A stretch of 64,000 nucleotides of DNA from a virus: the IMG/VR virus record IMGVR_UViG_3300023174_000100, positions 34,623 to 98,622 of that record; one strand, given 5' to 3'. Of the stretch, positions 1 through 8,893 are shown piece by piece (positions within the stretch are counted from its first letter, which is position 1; every line of letters begins with the position of its first letter). A model generated the notes under the pieces. It made no database searches, was not told where the DNA came from, and worked only from the letters and a program-made list of their open reading frames with translations. A program made the position numbers and the translations under genes.

Positions 1-1
1 A

Positions 2-166
2 AGAAAAGATTTTTATGATAAGCTTTTTTCTAGAGAAGAAATTAGAAAAGACATTTTAGCTAATATATCGGAATACTATATTACTACTTATGTGAATAGA
101 AATGTAGCAGACGAAGGAGATTCTACACCTTTTGTTCACATAGAAGAATCAGGAGATGACTATTGA
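2..166 (+). CDS. 3' end of an upstream gene (partial), unknown function
   Basis: An open frame runs from the left edge to a TGA at 164-166 and encodes about 54 residues rich in charged amino acids, with an acidic end (EESGDDY). It overlaps the start of the exonuclease gene by 11 bases, which suggests translational coupling in one operon. Too little is present to assign a family. Confidence 0.6.
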   Translation, partial: RKDFYDKLFSREEIRKDILANISEYYITTYVNRNVADEGDSTPFVHIEESGDDY

Positions 167-1178
167 TGTATCAAAATTATTAGATAATCATAGGTTTTTA
201 TCTAATGAAAAAACAGTTCTTATAATAGATGGTACAAACTTGTTTGTTAGATGTTTTTGCGCTTATCCTACTTTAAATACTGACGGACATACTATTGGAG
301 GTGCCTTTGGATTTATAGAAACTATGTTTTCTTTTGTTAAAACTTATAATATAAACAAAGTAATAATAGTCTTTGATGGTCAAGGAGGATCAGTAAGAAG
401 AAGAAAAATGTATAAAGGCTATAAATCCGGAAAACATAAAGGTTTAAAACTAAATAGACTAGTAGAAAATAAATCGGAAAGTACTGATAAGGAGTCTGAC
501 AGACAAATAAGAAGACTTATTGAGTATTTAAACAGCTTACCACTAGTTCAATTAATCATGGACGGAGTAGAAGCAGATGATGTAATTTCTATCCTAGTAA
601 AGTCTTCCGAACTAGAAGATTATAAGTATAAATTTATAATGTCTTCGGATAAAGATTACCTCCAACTAGTATCAGAAAACATACAAGTTTATAACCCAAC
701 AAAAAAAATACTATATTCTCCAAAAAAAGTTGTGGAAGAATTTGGAGTTATACCGGAAAACTTCGTATATTACAAAGCTTTTATAGGAGACCGTAGTGAT
801 AATATTCCTAGCTTTGGATCAGTGGGAGAAAAGTATATTGTTAAGTTTTTTCCTGAAATACAAAAAGGTAAGATAGATAATATAGATTTCTTTTATAGAA
901 GAGCCAAGGATTTGATTTCAGAAGGTAAAAAATATAAAGGACTTGATAATATTATAAATGATTTCAACAAGCTAGAATTGAATTATAAATTGATTCAATT
1001 ACATGATGTTAATATATCTTATCATACTAAAAGTGCTATAAGTAGAATACTTAGAGAATTTGTACCTATAAGCCATGATTATGAATTTAGAGAAATGTTT
1101 TCTTTCGACGGACTTTATTCTAAAATAGATAATTTTGATTCTTGGTATAGGAATTTTGTAAACAGATTAAAATCATAA
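156..1178 (+). CDS. 5'-3' exonuclease (FEN / T4 RNase H-like)
   Basis: 340 residues matching the PIN/FEN 5'-3' exonuclease family that removes RNA primers and flaps during replication. Metal-binding acidic motifs are in the expected order: IIDGTN near residue 25, VIIVFDG near residue 70, EADDVIS near residue 139, SSDKDYLQL near residue 163 and IGDRSDNIP near residue 212 (the start of the helix-hairpin-helix region). It stands alone rather than fused to a polymerase; the polymerase is encoded separately at 6229. The helicase gene starts 3 bases downstream, so the two are probably cotranscribed. Start ATG overlaps the previous stop. Confidence 0.9.
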   Translation: MTIDVSKLLDNHRFLSNEKTVLIIDGTNLFVRCFCAYPTLNTDGHTIGGAFGFIETMFSFVKTYNINKVIIVFDGQGGSVRRRKMYKGYKSGKHKGLKLNRLVENKSESTDKESDRQIRRLIEYLNSLPLVQLIMDGVEADDVISILVKSSELEDYKYKFIMSSDKDYLQLVSENIQVYNPTKKILYSPKKVVEEFGVIPENFVYYKAFIGDRSDNIPSFGSVGEKYIVKFFPEIQKGKIDNIDFFYRRAKDLISEGKKYKGLDNIINDFNKLELNYKLIQLHDVNISYHTKSAISRILREFVPISHDYEFREMFSFDGLYSKIDNFDSWYRNFVNRLKS

Positions 1179-1180
1179 TA

Positions 1181-2545
1181 ATGACAGCTAATTTATTAAA
1201 TTCTTTTGGCTCCGATTTCCAAAAGAAAGTTTTGTACAATTTACTTAATGACGAGTTATTTTTTACTCGTATAATTGACATCTTAGATCCTAATTATTTC
1301 GAGAACGAGTCGATGTCTTGGATAATTGAAAAGATGCACTCCTATTATGAAACCTATAAACTCCAGCCTACCGTAGATGTTTTGAAAGTTAATATTAAAG
1401 AACTAGCAAACAAAGACGACAACGATTCTCAATCGGAGAGAAATAAAATTTTTGCGCAAAGTATCTTTATATTTTTAAAATCTTCGTTAGAGTTAGGAGA
1501 CGCTAAAGATTTACAGCATGTTAAAGATAAAATTGTAGAGTTTTGCAGAAATAGAGAATACGTTAAGGCATTGAGAAATGCCGTAGACTTAGTAAAAAAT
1601 AATGATTTTGACGCCGCTTTCTCTGCTATTAACAAAGCCCACAATGCTGGTTCAGAACTAGATTTAGGCTATATGTATGAGGATACACTAGAAAATAGAT
1701 ACACAGAGGACGACAGAAATCCAATACCTACTCCATGGCCTGTATTAAATTCATATATGAGAGGCGGATTATCTTTTGGAGAATTAGGTGTTGTTTTATG
1801 CCCGCCGAAAGGAGGAAAATCCTGGTTATTAATTTCTCTAGCTGCGCATGCAATGGAGTTAGGAGTTAATGTCATCTATTATACGATGGAATTATACCCT
1901 ACTCAGATATCTAAAAGGATTGATGCTTACATTACGGACATTTCTTTAGATAAATTAAATCAAGAAAACATGCCTCTTATAGAAAAAAAGATGTCTGATA
2001 TCCCAGGAAAGCTTATTATAAAAAAATTTGGGGCTTACAAAGCATCTACTATGACTATTAGGGGACATTTAGACCAATGTAATCATCAAGGAATTTCGCC
2101 GGGACTAATCATTATAGATGACCCTAAATTACTAAAATCAACTAAAACAGAAAAAAGATTTGCATTAGATGAAATCTTTACAGACATTAGAAATATTGCA
2201 GATGAATATAAAGTTCCAGCATGGGTTCCATCTCAAGCAAACAGAACATCAGAATCAGCTAAAATTGTAAATGGAGAACACATTGCAGAATCATATAATG
2301 TTCTCATGGTATGTGATTTCATGTTTTCATTATCAAGAAAAAACATTTATCACATTGTAGCATCAAGATTAGGAGAATTAGGATTATCATTCGAAGGATT
2401 ATTAGATACACAATGCGGTAAACATCAAATAAATAATATCATGTCAGATGATGATGATAGAGGTCCTGCTCCAAAAAATTCAAGTGCTTTTGATCCGGCA
2501 GAAGTCGATAGATTTTTTAAAGAATACGAAGAAATTTCAAATTAA
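1181..2545 (+). CDS. Replicative DNA helicase, DnaB/gp41-like
   Basis: 454 residues with a helical N-terminal domain (about 1-150) and a RecA-like ATPase domain. Walker A is CPPKGGKSW near residues 206-214 and the Walker B strand is LIIIDD near residues 308-313, preceded by a MEL motif typical of DnaB proteins (IYYTMEL). It would unwind DNA ahead of the fork and lies directly after the flap exonuclease and before the ribonucleotide reductase genes. The C-terminus has an acidic stretch (SDDDDRG). No separate primase was recognised in this window. Confidence 0.9.
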   Translation: MTANLLNSFGSDFQKKVLYNLLNDELFFTRIIDILDPNYFENESMSWIIEKMHSYYETYKLQPTVDVLKVNIKELANKDDNDSQSERNKIFAQSIFIFLKSSLELGDAKDLQHVKDKIVEFCRNREYVKALRNAVDLVKNNDFDAAFSAINKAHNAGSELDLGYMYEDTLENRYTEDDRNPIPTPWPVLNSYMRGGLSFGELGVVLCPPKGGKSWLLISLAAHAMELGVNVIYYTMELYPTQISKRIDAYITDISLDKLNQENMPLIEKKMSDIPGKLIIKKFGAYKASTMTIRGHLDQCNHQGISPGLIIIDDPKLLKSTKTEKRFALDEIFTDIRNIADEYKVPAWVPSQANRTSESAKIVNGEHIAESYNVLMVCDFMFSLSRKNIYHIVASRLGELGLSFEGLLDTQCGKHQINNIMSDDDDRGPAPKNSSAFDPAEVDRFFKEYEEISN

Positions 2546-2557
2546 TAACTCCACTAC

Positions 2558-2579
2558 TTGAGTACTTATTTTTACTCAA
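2558..2579 (+). terminator. Intergenic hairpin after helicase gene
   Basis: TTGAGTA at 2558-2564 pairs with TACTCAA at 2573-2579 around an 8-base loop. There is no clean T run after it, so it may be a weak terminator or an RNA-processing hairpin between the helicase and nrdB. Confidence 0.35.
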
Positions 2580-2612
2580 TCATATTTCAATAAAATTCAT
2601 AACTTCAACAAC

Positions 2613-3578
2613 ATGCCTTTATTAAAAGAAAGACTGCATTTCAAACCATTTGAGTATCAATGGGCTTATGATTATTGGTTTAAACAACAAAATGCCCACT
2701 GGTTGCATACAGAAATTAATATGCAAAAAGACATCAAAGATTGGGATGAAAATCTTAATCCATCTGAAAAAAATGTCATTGGTAACATCTTAAAAGGATT
2801 TGCCCAAACTGAAACACATGTAAATGACTATTGGTCTCAATATGTTACTACATGGTTTCCCGTTCCTGAAATTAAGATGATGGCAGTAACATTTGGAGCA
2901 TTTGAAACAATACATGCTACAGCTTATTCATATTTAAATGATACTTTAGGTTTAGATGATTTTCAAGCATTCCTGCAAGATGAGGCAACAATGAATAAAT
3001 TGCAAGTTCTTATTGATGTAGATAAAAATGATACATCTATATCTAACATTGCAAGAAGTTTAGCATTATTTTCTGCATGCGCCGAAGGTATTCAATTATT
3101 TAGTTCTTTTGCAGTCCTCCTCTCATTTAGAAAATCAAACAGACTAAAAGGTATTGGACAACAAATGATATTTTCTGTAAGAGATGAAAGTTTACATAGC
3201 GAAGCTGGATGTAGATTGTTTAGAGAATTGATTGCTGAAAATCCTGAAATATGGACGCCGGAATTTAAAAATAGTATTATGCAGGGCATTCATTTGTCCT
3301 TAATTAATGAGTTTGCGTACATAGAGAGTATTTTTGAAATGGGAGAATTAGAGACTTTATCAAAACACAATCTCAAGAATTTTATGTATGATAGAGCCAA
3401 TAGAAAATTAATTGAATTAGGACTAAAACCAGTATATAAAGTAGACCAAAAATCAATAGATGATATGTCTTGGTTTTACATAATGGTTTCTGGTGAACAA
3501 CAAACAGACTTCTTCGATAATAGAGAAACCGGATACGCTAAACCTAATGAAGATTGGAACAGCGATGACTTATTTTAA
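2613..3578 (+). CDS. nrdB: Ribonucleotide reductase class Ia small (beta) subunit
   Basis: 321 residues of the ferritin-like R2 family, which holds the di-iron tyrosyl radical cofactor. All ligands align with E. coli spacing: E67, E98, H101, E158, E192 (in RDESLH) and H195; the radical tyrosine is Y105 in ETIHATAY. The protein therefore looks active and oxygen-dependent, which argues for an aerobic host. It sits 9 bases upstream of the large subunit gene, so the two form an operon that supplies dNTPs for phage replication. Confidence 0.95.
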   Translation: MPLLKERLHFKPFEYQWAYDYWFKQQNAHWLHTEINMQKDIKDWDENLNPSEKNVIGNILKGFAQTETHVNDYWSQYVTTWFPVPEIKMMAVTFGAFETIHATAYSYLNDTLGLDDFQAFLQDEATMNKLQVLIDVDKNDTSISNIARSLALFSACAEGIQLFSSFAVLLSFRKSNRLKGIGQQMIFSVRDESLHSEAGCRLFRELIAENPEIWTPEFKNSIMQGIHLSLINEFAYIESIFEMGELETLSKHNLKNFMYDRANRKLIELGLKPVYKVDQKSIDDMSWFYIMVSGEQQTDFFDNRETGYAKPNEDWNSDDLF

Positions 3579-3587
3579 ATTATAAAA

Positions 3588-5312
3588 ATGAACGAATTAC
3601 ACGACTTAGCAAAAAAACAGGGATGGACAATAAATGACATACCTGAGTGGGGTAATAATAGCCTCTACCTAACAACTATACTAGGAGGATATTTACAAAA
3701 TAAAGAAACTCCTAAAAATGCGTATATCAGGTTAGCTATTACAGCCGCAAAGTACTTAAACAAACCTGAACTTTTTTCTAAATTTTTTGAAATACTTTGG
3801 AATGGATGGCTGATACCATCTACTCCGGTAATGAGTAATTTTGGAACTAACAGGGGATTACCTATATCATGTTTTGGCGGATATGTGGGTGATTCCATGT
3901 ACGATATATACAGAAAAAATCTTGAAATGGCTATACTATCTAAACACGGTGGAGGTACTGCATATGATTTTTCTGAAATTAGACCTAAAGGAGCATTAAT
4001 AAAAGACGGATCAAATGGAACTACTGATGGAATTATACCTTTTATAAAATCTTTTGATTCTACTATTATAGCATCTAAACAAGGTAAAATGAGAAGAGGT
4101 GCTGTAGCTGTGTATTTATCCGCAAATCACTCGGAGTTTTCTGACTTCTTAAAAATAAGAGAACCAAAAGGGGATATTAATAGACAATGTCATAATATTC
4201 ATATGGGAGCAAAATTCTCTAATGATTTTATGGAGGAAGTTATTAATAAAAATGGTAGCAAAAGAGAGTTGTGGTTAGAGCATATAAAAACTAGAGTTAA
4301 AACTGGAGAGCCATATACATTTTTTGTGGATAATGCTAATGCAAATCTTAAAAGTACATTTTCCGCATATAATTTAAAGGTAAGACACAGTCAATTATGC
4401 GCGGAAATAATGTTACCTTCTGATGAAAATCACACTTTTGTATGTTGCCTATCTTCTATGAATTTATATAAATGGGATGAATGGTCAAAAACAGATGCAG
4501 TATATTATGCCACTATATTCTTAGATGCAGTAATCTCTGAGTTTTTAGAAAAAGCTAAACATATACAAGGAATTGAAGACTCTATAAGATTTGCCGAAAA
4601 ATCTAGAGCTTTAGGATTAGGGGCATTAGGATGGGCTTCACTTTTACAAAAAATGAGAATACCTTTCGTGGGAATACAGGCAACTTCTTTAACCAGGGTT
4701 ATTTTTAGTCATATAAAGGAAAAATCAGATAAAGCTTCTATGTGGATGGCTAAAGAGTTTGGCGAACCTGCCTGGTGTGAGAAGAGCGGGTATAGAAATT
4801 TAACTTGTATAGCTGTAGCCCCCAATAGAAGTTCATCTAAATTGGCCGGAGGAATGTCTCAAGGAATTGAACCATTTGCCGCCAATTTGTATATGGATGA
4901 TGATGCAAAAGGAGCTCACCTAAGAAGAAATCCCGATTTAGAAAAATTACTAGACGAAAAAGGACTTAATACCCCTCAAATATGGGATATTATTGCGGAA
5001 GATAAAGGTTCTGTTAGAAATATAGATGGTTTAACAGATGAAGAAAAAGAAGTATTTAGAACATTTAAGGAAATAAATCAATTAGAGTTGGTTAGACAAG
5101 CAGCAATTAGGCAAGAATATATTGATCAAGGACAGTCTATAAATCTAGCTTTCTTTCATGATGCACCTGCAAAATGGATAAATCAAGTTCATATCGAAGC
5201 CTGGAAATTAGGAATTAAATCTTTGTATTATTTAAGATCTGAGAGCAATCTAAGAGCCGATAGTAAACAACAGAGAGATTTGTATTCCGAGTGTATTGTC
5301 TGTGAAGGTTAA
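3588..5312 (+). CDS. nrdA: Ribonucleotide reductase class I large (alpha) subunit, short form
   Basis: 574 residues, shorter than the usual 700-760 because the N-terminal ATP-cone is absent. The active-site pair C95 (PISCFGG) and C286/C287 is present, the catalytic triad region reads SQLCAEI (C271, E273), and the C-terminal redox pair is present (CIVC). The position usually occupied by the catalytic Asn before LC is Gln (Q269). Lack of the ATP-cone implies loss of overall dATP feedback control, a common phage adaptation (inference). Followed by a strong terminator at 5372. Confidence 0.93.
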   Translation: MNELHDLAKKQGWTINDIPEWGNNSLYLTTILGGYLQNKETPKNAYIRLAITAAKYLNKPELFSKFFEILWNGWLIPSTPVMSNFGTNRGLPISCFGGYVGDSMYDIYRKNLEMAILSKHGGGTAYDFSEIRPKGALIKDGSNGTTDGIIPFIKSFDSTIIASKQGKMRRGAVAVYLSANHSEFSDFLKIREPKGDINRQCHNIHMGAKFSNDFMEEVINKNGSKRELWLEHIKTRVKTGEPYTFFVDNANANLKSTFSAYNLKVRHSQLCAEIMLPSDENHTFVCCLSSMNLYKWDEWSKTDAVYYATIFLDAVISEFLEKAKHIQGIEDSIRFAEKSRALGLGALGWASLLQKMRIPFVGIQATSLTRVIFSHIKEKSDKASMWMAKEFGEPAWCEKSGYRNLTCIAVAPNRSSSKLAGGMSQGIEPFAANLYMDDDAKGAHLRRNPDLEKLLDEKGLNTPQIWDIIAEDKGSVRNIDGLTDEEKEVFRTFKEINQLELVRQAAIRQEYIDQGQSINLAFFHDAPAKWINQVHIEAWKLGIKSLYYLRSESNLRADSKQQRDLYSECIVCEG

Positions 5313-5371
5313 TTTTTATTTTATATCATATAATAAACAAGAGGTATTTAAGTTGTTGAAAGTTTTTTTGC

Positions 5372-5398
5372 GAGGAGGCATAAAAGCCTCCTCTTTTT
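5372..5398 (+). terminator. Rho-independent terminator after nrdA
   Basis: GAGGAGGC (5372-5379) and GCCTCCTC (5386-5393) form an 8-bp stem with a 6-base loop followed directly by TTTTT. It ends the exonuclease-helicase-nrdBA transcript. Confidence 0.9.
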
Positions 5399-5446
5399 AT
5401 AAAACTTTATTATTATTTATTGGTTTTATCGTAAAATAACTATACC

Positions 5447-5743
5447 ATGATTGATTATAAACAAGTAAAAGAAAATTCTTCTCCTGAAGAAGAAATAAAA
5501 AAAATTTTTAAAAACTTAGAAAATCTTGTCTTATATAAAGACTCTAAGTATAATGGAGCCGCAGACTCTCCCTTAAATATATTTACTGATAAGCATAAAT
5601 TTGGATACAGAGCCGATGATAAATTGAAAAGGATACAAAACTCTGAGGAATTAAGAAAAAATGATGTAGTCGATTTGATAGGATATTTAATATTAATTTT
5701 AAGAGATAAGAAGTGGACTGATTTTGATGATTTGAAAGATTAA
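5447..5743 (+). CDS. Small phage protein, possibly DUF6378/Nmad1-like
   Basis: 98 residues. The central GAADSPLNIF segment and the C-terminal helix DVVDLIGYLILI resemble small phage proteins grouped with nucleotide-modification-associated or MazG-like helical folds, in which an Asp and a Gly-Tyr pair mark the last helix. Function is not established. It begins a new transcription unit after the nrdA terminator and is followed 9 bases later by the HNH gene. Confidence 0.55.
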   Translation: MIDYKQVKENSSPEEEIKKIFKNLENLVLYKDSKYNGAADSPLNIFTDKHKFGYRADDKLKRIQNSEELRKNDVVDLIGYLILILRDKKWTDFDDLKD

Positions 5744-5752
5744 AATAATTTC

Positions 5753-6217
5753 ATGAAAGTATGCATTAGCTGTGGAATAGAGAAGGAAGAGAATGATTTT
5801 CATCAATCCGGAAATGGTAGAAGAAGACGTACATGTAAAAAATGTCATAATAAAAATTGGAAGTATTGCTTATTAGGTAACTTATCTAGCAAAGAATCTC
5901 TTCCACCTTCTACTCTTGTAAAAGGTGTAAGAAAACCTAGAAAACCTAAAGATAAAAGAGTTGACATGAAATTTTTAGAATCATTAAAAGATAAACAGAA
6001 TGGTCTTTGTTATTGGCTAAATATACCTTTAGATTTTACTATGAAGGATAAGTTAAGAAAGCCTAGTATAGATAGATTAGACAATTCTAGGGGGTATGAT
6101 GCGGATAATATTGTATTGACTACTGTTTTTGCTAACACAGGAAGAAGGGATGCATCTGTAGAAGAGATGAAATCTTTTTTGGATAATTATATATTTTTTC
6201 AAAAAATTGATTTTTAA
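5753..6217 (+). CDS. HNH-type endonuclease with N-terminal zinc ribbon
   Basis: 154 residues. An N-terminal C-x2-C ... C-x2-C motif (CISCG, CKKCH) probably binds zinc. The C-terminal half carries the pattern of phage HNH nucleases: LCYWLNIPLDF, then SIDRLDNSRGYDADNIVLTT, then a conserved Asn (FANTGRRD). The usual first His is replaced in a SIDRLD-type core, as in several Endo VII-like HNH proteins. It is a free-standing, probably mobile gene inserted just upstream of the DNA polymerase, a common homing-endonuclease location. Confidence 0.65.
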   Translation: MKVCISCGIEKEENDFHQSGNGRRRRTCKKCHNKNWKYCLLGNLSSKESLPPSTLVKGVRKPRKPKDKRVDMKFLESLKDKQNGLCYWLNIPLDFTMKDKLRKPSIDRLDNSRGYDADNIVLTTVFANTGRRDASVEEMKSFLDNYIFFQKIDF

Positions 6218-6228
6218 TTATATAGGTT

Positions 6229-8586
6229 ATGATAATAACAAAAAATTATACTACTTGTAATACTATAGATAAAATAAAGGAATTATCTAACATGATTGAT
6301 TCTTATGACATAATAAGCTTTGACGTAGAATCAACAGGCTTAAATGTTAGAAAAGATATAATAGTAGGATTATCTTTTGGATTTAAACCCGGGCTTTCTT
6401 ATTATTTACCTACTTACGAATGGTCTGTAGAAAAACAAGAGCTTTTAAATCTTTCTATAGAATCTTACAATAATATAAAATTAGCTATCGGATTAGTTAA
6501 GAAATTGATAGGTAAAAAATTAATAATGCATAATGCTTCTTATGATACATCTATTGTATTAAGTAATTATGAAATAGATTTATTACCTTCTTTACATGCT
6601 GATACTATTTTATTAGTTCATACAACTAGAGAAGAAGGATCTGTGGGACTAGGAAGACCCTTTGCTTTAAAATCAATAGGCAAGATGGTTCAAAAACACA
6701 TTTTTTTAGACGTAGATAAGGAAGCAAACGAAGAGCAAATCTTAATGAAAGAATCTGTAAAAAGAAATGGAGGTCAAATAACACAAGATAATTTTGAGAT
6801 TTATAAAGCAGATTTAGATATTTTAGCTAAATATGCCTGCGCAGATACTGATTTAACTATGCGTATTTTTATGTTATTTTCTAAAATTTTAAAAGAGGAA
6901 GATTTAGAGGACTTTTTCTATAACATAGAAGTAATGCCTTTGTATAAAGAAGTAACAGTTCCCATGGAAAGGGAGGGTATTTTGATGGACATAAAAAAAA
7001 TAAAAGAAGCCCAGAAAGATATATTAGATGATATAAATCAAATAAAGCAAGAAGTCTATACATCTTTAAGACAATCTTCGGATTTTAAACGATGGGTATA
7101 TTTTACAGCTACTAGTAAATACCCTAGTTTTAAAGAAAAAGAAAACTACCTTATTCCCTCAAAAGGACCTTTGCTGATGGAGTTAATTAATTTATATGGA
7201 TTAATAAGTCATTTTACAAATGACAAAGGAGAAATTAAAATACTTAAAAAATCAGTGCTGTCTCTACCTGATTCAGAAATAAAAAAATATCTCTTAGGAG
7301 AATCTTTTACGAATTCTGAAATATCAAATGAATTGAAAAAAAATTTATCTTTTTGTGCAGTAAATCTTTGGAAAAAATTAAATGATAATGAGCTTATAAA
7401 TATAAATTCTAAGCAGCAATTAGGCTCTTTTGTTTTTGACTTTCTTAAAGAAAAACCCATAACTTATACAGATAAAGGAGCACCTCAATTTAACGAAAGT
7501 TTTTTAGAGACACTTGAAGATAAATATGAGTGGAGTAAAAAGTTAACTACCTATAATAAGCTGACAAAGTTAAAATCAGCTTATATGGATAGATTCTTAG
7601 ATAACTGTGAAAATGACCGATATTACTTTTACTATCAGCAACATGGTACAGTTTCGGGGAGATATAGCAGTGACGCTCAGCAACTTCCAAGACCATTTGA
7701 ATCTAATCAAGGGGTAGACCCTAGAGTATATAAATATACTAATATGATTAGAACATTTTTTATATGTGACAAAAATACTGTTTTTATTGACTGTGATTAT
7801 GTAAGTCTAGAACCTCATATATTTGCTCATATAAGCGGAGATGAAGGGTTGCGAGAAATATTTAGGAAAAATTGGGATTTTTATTCTCGTATTGCTATAG
7901 ATACGGAAAAATTAACTCAATACTCTGCTGATCCGGAGGATAATAATTTCCTAAAGAAGGCCAATAAAACTATTAGGAATAAAGCAAAAAGTTATTCTTT
8001 AGGTATTCCTTATGGTATGTCCGCCTATGCTTTAAGTAAAACAATTGATGTTTCTGTAAAAGAAGCTAAGATATTAATTGATGGGTATTTAAATGCATAT
8101 CCTGAATTAAAAAAATGGATGATTGAGAGTGAAGATTTTGTAAAAAATAACGGATTTATAAAATGTCAATCTGGTAGAATAAGACATTTGCCTAAAGTTA
8201 AATTTTATTATAAAAAATATCAGGATAAACTTTTAGACTATGACTTTAGAGAAAGTTTAAAAAGAGAGTATGGAGAAAAAGAAGTTCTTGATATGTATAG
8301 AGATTATAAGAATGGTTTAAATAATGCTAAAAATATTCAAATACAATCCATGGCAGCTCATATTGTCAATAAATCAGCTCTTTTTATAAATAGAGAGTTT
8401 ATAAAAAGAGGAATAAAAGGACTAGTAGTAGCTCAAATTCACGACCAATTAATTTTTAAAGTTGAGGAAAATAGAAAAGAGGATGCGCTAAATATTGTTC
8501 AAGACATAATGGAGAACTCAACAAAACTAAGCATTGCGCTAAAAGCCCCTCCAGAAATATCTAAAAATTGGCAAGAAGGACATTAA
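6229..8586 (+). CDS. DNA polymerase I (family A) with 3'-5' exonuclease
   Basis: 785 residues. The DEDD proofreading exonuclease starts with FDVESTGLN near residue 30. Polymerase motif A is DCDYVSLEPHIFAHISGD near residue 520; motif B is RNKAKSYSLGIPYG near residue 583, keeping the Arg, Lys and Tyr of E. coli R754, K758 and Y766; motif C is IHDQ (H738-D739-Q740) where most family A enzymes have HDE. The F762 equivalent is Leu. There is no 5'-3' exonuclease domain; that activity is supplied by the gene at 156. This is the replicative polymerase candidate. Confidence 0.93.
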   Translation: MIITKNYTTCNTIDKIKELSNMIDSYDIISFDVESTGLNVRKDIIVGLSFGFKPGLSYYLPTYEWSVEKQELLNLSIESYNNIKLAIGLVKKLIGKKLIMHNASYDTSIVLSNYEIDLLPSLHADTILLVHTTREEGSVGLGRPFALKSIGKMVQKHIFLDVDKEANEEQILMKESVKRNGGQITQDNFEIYKADLDILAKYACADTDLTMRIFMLFSKILKEEDLEDFFYNIEVMPLYKEVTVPMEREGILMDIKKIKEAQKDILDDINQIKQEVYTSLRQSSDFKRWVYFTATSKYPSFKEKENYLIPSKGPLLMELINLYGLISHFTNDKGEIKILKKSVLSLPDSEIKKYLLGESFTNSEISNELKKNLSFCAVNLWKKLNDNELININSKQQLGSFVFDFLKEKPITYTDKGAPQFNESFLETLEDKYEWSKKLTTYNKLTKLKSAYMDRFLDNCENDRYYFYYQQHGTVSGRYSSDAQQLPRPFESNQGVDPRVYKYTNMIRTFFICDKNTVFIDCDYVSLEPHIFAHISGDEGLREIFRKNWDFYSRIAIDTEKLTQYSADPEDNNFLKKANKTIRNKAKSYSLGIPYGMSAYALSKTIDVSVKEAKILIDGYLNAYPELKKWMIESEDFVKNNGFIKCQSGRIRHLPKVKFYYKKYQDKLLDYDFRESLKREYGEKEVLDMYRDYKNGLNNAKNIQIQSMAAHIVNKSALFINREFIKRGIKGLVVAQIHDQLIFKVEENRKEDALNIVQDIMENSTKLSIALKAPPEISKNWQEGH

Positions 8587-8660
8587 ATAATTAATATATA
8601 ACTATTTATAGTAGAATAAAACTTTTTATAATTTTCTTTGTTTTTTACTAAAAATAATAT

Positions 8661-8882
8661 ATGAATATACCTCCTATAGAACCTCCAAAATTACAAATAA
8701 CTTCAGATCAATTAGATGGAATTTGTTGTAATTCTTGCGAATCAGAATATTTTAAACAAGTTATAATGCTTAAAAAAATTAGCAAATTATACACCGGAAC
8801 CACAAAAGATAAAATAGTAACTATTCCTGTTTTCATATGCGATTCTTGCGGGGATCCTATAGACATGGAAAAATTATCTTAA
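8661..8882 (+). CDS. Small zinc-ribbon protein
   Basis: 73 residues with two CxxC knuckles (CCNSCES near residue 22 and CDSCGDP near residue 62) that should form a zinc ribbon. No further family is recognised. It lies between the polymerase and a RecB-like nuclease and may take part in replication or transcription (inference from context only). Confidence 0.6.
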   Translation: MNIPPIEPPKLQITSDQLDGICCNSCESEYFKQVIMLKKISKLYTGTTKDKIVTIPVFICDSCGDPIDMEKLS

Positions 8883-8893
8883 CTCATCAATAA

